A DNA stretch of 5,320 bases from Hungatella sp. UBA5982. Lineage in GTDB: Bacteria > Bacillota > Clostridia > Lachnospirales > Lachnospiraceae. Both the position numbers and the translations under genes were made by a program. The notes under the pieces are model-generated. The model did no database searches. It saw nothing but the letters and a program-made list of their open reading frames with translations, and had not been told where the DNA came from. Of this stretch, positions 4,163-5,320 are shown piece after piece (position 1 is the first letter of the stretch; every line of letters begins with the position of its first letter). The stretch covers positions 58,025 through 63,344 of the forward strand of contig DJBG01000065.1 of assembly GCA_002429965.1 (NCBI GenBank), in the 5' to 3' direction.

Positions 4163-5320
4163 ATGAGCAAGTGGTATGAAAGGGGAGTTTTTTATCACAT
4201 ATATCCCCTGGGGCTTGTGGGCGCTCCGAAAGAGAACAGGGAATCTTCTGTTACGGAACGATTTGGGGAACTTAGTGAGTGGATTTCCCATATCCGGTCT
4301 CTGGGGTGCAATGCGATCTACATCGGGCCACTGTTTGAATCCTCTACCCATGGGTACGATACGCGTGATTACCGGATGGTGGACCGCCGTCTTGGTGACA
4401 GGGAAGGCTTTCAGGAGTTTGTGTCCCGCTGCCATGAAGCAGGTATCAAGGTAGTTGTTGACGGCGTCTTTAACCATACGGGGCGGGAGTTTTTTGCATT
4501 TCAGGATATTTTAAACCATGGGGAGAATTCTCCCTACAGGGACTGGTACCGGGGAATCAATTTTGCCGGAGGCAGCCCTCTGGGAGATTCCTTTGGATAC
4601 GAAGCGTGGCAGGGACATTATGAGCTTCCTTGCCTTAATCTTTTTAATCCCGCAGTCAGAGAGTATTTATTTGACACCGTACAGTTTTGGATCAACACCT
4701 TTGACATTGACGGAATACGTCTTGACTGTGCCAATGTGCTTGACTTTGGATTTATGAAAGAGCTGCGGCAGCACACGATAGAAATGAAAGAAGATTTCTG
4801 GCTCATGGGGGAAGTTATCCATGGAGAATACGGCAGATGGGTCAGTCCCGGTATGCTGCAGTCTGTAACCAACTACGAACTACATAAGAGCATTTATTCG
4901 GGTCATAATGACCACAATTATTTTGAGATTGCACACAATGTAAAAAGACTGGAATCCATCGGCTCACAGCTTTATACCTTTGTGGACAATCATGACGAAA
5001 ACCGGATCGCAAGCAAGCTATACAATACCCAGCACCTCTATCCGGTTTACACCCTGTTATTCACCCTTCCCGGAATCCCCTCCGTCTACTATGGCAGCGA
5101 GTTTGGGATGGAGGGCAAAAGGACCAATACGGAGGACTCCATGCTGCGTCCCCAGGTTTCCATTTCTGAAATAAGGGAGCTTTCCTGTCCGCTTAAGGAC
5201 TTTATCAGCAAGCTTGGTCATATCCATGAAGAAAACCCGGAATTTCATGGAGGTAAGTACCAAGAGCTTCTTCTCACCAACCGGCAGTATGCATTTGCAC
5301 GGTTTCACGAAAGACAGACC
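4163..5320 (+). CDS. GH13 (alpha-amylase family) glycoside hydrolase, neopullulanase/cyclomaltodextrinase-like; 3' end outside window
   Basis: An open frame of 386 codons without a stop reaches the right edge. It cleaves alpha-glucosidic bonds in malto-oligosaccharides or related glucans. No signal peptide is seen (MSKWYERGVFYHIYP), so it acts in the cytoplasm. All four catalytic (beta/alpha)8-barrel regions are present: I, DGVFNH at 100-105; II, GIRLDCANV with nucleophile Asp188; III, GEV with acid Glu217; IV, VDNHDEN with Asp278. The stretch between I and II (GREFFAFQDILNHGENSPYRDWY) resembles cyclomaltodextrinases and neopullulanases. Region V reads LPCLN (155-159), near the MPKLN of that group. 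The N-terminal domain common in those enzymes is missing, because the barrel starts at residue 9. The ATG has GGAGG eight bases upstream. By about 350 the barrel is ending, so perhaps 50-100 residues are missing. The exact substrate is not decidable. Confidence 0.92.
   Translation, partial: MSKWYERGVFYHIYPLGLVGAPKENRESSVTERFGELSEWISHIRSLGCNAIYIGPLFESSTHGYDTRDYRMVDRRLGDREGFQEFVSRCHEAGIKVVVDGVFNHTGREFFAFQDILNHGENSPYRDWYRGINFAGGSPLGDSFGYEAWQGHYELPCLNLFNPAVREYLFDTVQFWINTFDIDGIRLDCANVLDFGFMKELRQHTIEMKEDFWLMGEVIHGEYGRWVSPGMLQSVTNYELHKSIYSGHNDHNYFEIAHNVKRLESIGSQLYTFVDNHDENRIASKLYNTQHLYPVYTLLFTLPGIPSVYYGSEFGMEGKRTNTEDSMLRPQVSISEIRELSCPLKDFISKLGHIHEENPEFHGGKYQELLLTNRQYAFARFHERQT

Noticed and set aside
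4094..4477. Minus-strand frame of 127 codons opposite the yaaL end and GH13 start, and similar frames at 4618-4872 and 5057-5308
   Set aside because: They overlap the GH13 barrel coding sequence, whose four catalytic regions are intact; no ribosome binding site or family signature was seen on the minus strand.
4176..4757. Plus-strand frames at 4176-4454 and 4518-4757
   Set aside because: They are out-of-frame readings within the continuous GH13 frame 4163-5320.

Overview
The window reads as chromosome of a Gram-positive, anaerobic, Lachnospiraceae-like Clostridium (Lacrimispora or Hungatella type). This is inferred from moderate GC, strong AGGAGG-type ribosome binding sites, a clostridial Tad/type IVc pilus gene order without a secretin gene, a YaaL-family protein and a cytoplasmic GH13 enzyme. 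The genus is not proven by anything here.

Left half (1-3089, minus strand): the start of a Tad (Flp, type IVc) pilus operon, read right to left. The order is prepilin peptidase TadV/CpaA (2532-3089), TadZ/CpaE-like localisation ATPase (1429-2430), motor ATPase TadA/CpaF (175-1395), and the first 61 codons of the platform protein TadB, which runs off the left edge (1-185). The peptidase matures pilins, TadZ positions the machine, and TadA powers assembly through TadB. TadC, the Flp pilin and minor pilins would be expected to the left of the window. Three of the four genes appear to lack an ATG start.

Middle (3090-3435): an AT-rich divergent intergenic region. It has a strong minus-strand promoter for the tad operon (TTGACA-N17-CATAAT), two short dyads in the predicted tad 5' leader, and a strong plus-strand promoter (TTGACG-N17-TAAAAT with extended -10). 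The latter is followed by a palindrome that looks like an autoregulatory operator for the next gene.

Right half (3436-5320, plus strand): an ArsR-family winged-helix regulator without the classical metal motif (3436-3816), then a small YaaL/DUF2508 protein (3918-4136), then a neopullulanase/cyclomaltodextrinase-like GH13 enzyme (4163 to the right edge, open). The last two genes are 26 bp apart with near-identical ribosome-binding regions and probably form one transcript. Whether the regulator controls them, the tad operon, or only itself is not decided by the sequence.

No tRNA, rRNA, CRISPR array, insertion sequence or convincing intrinsic terminator was seen. I found no clearly new system; the most unusual items are the start-codon problem in tadV, the leader dyads of the tad operon and the degenerate TadZ.
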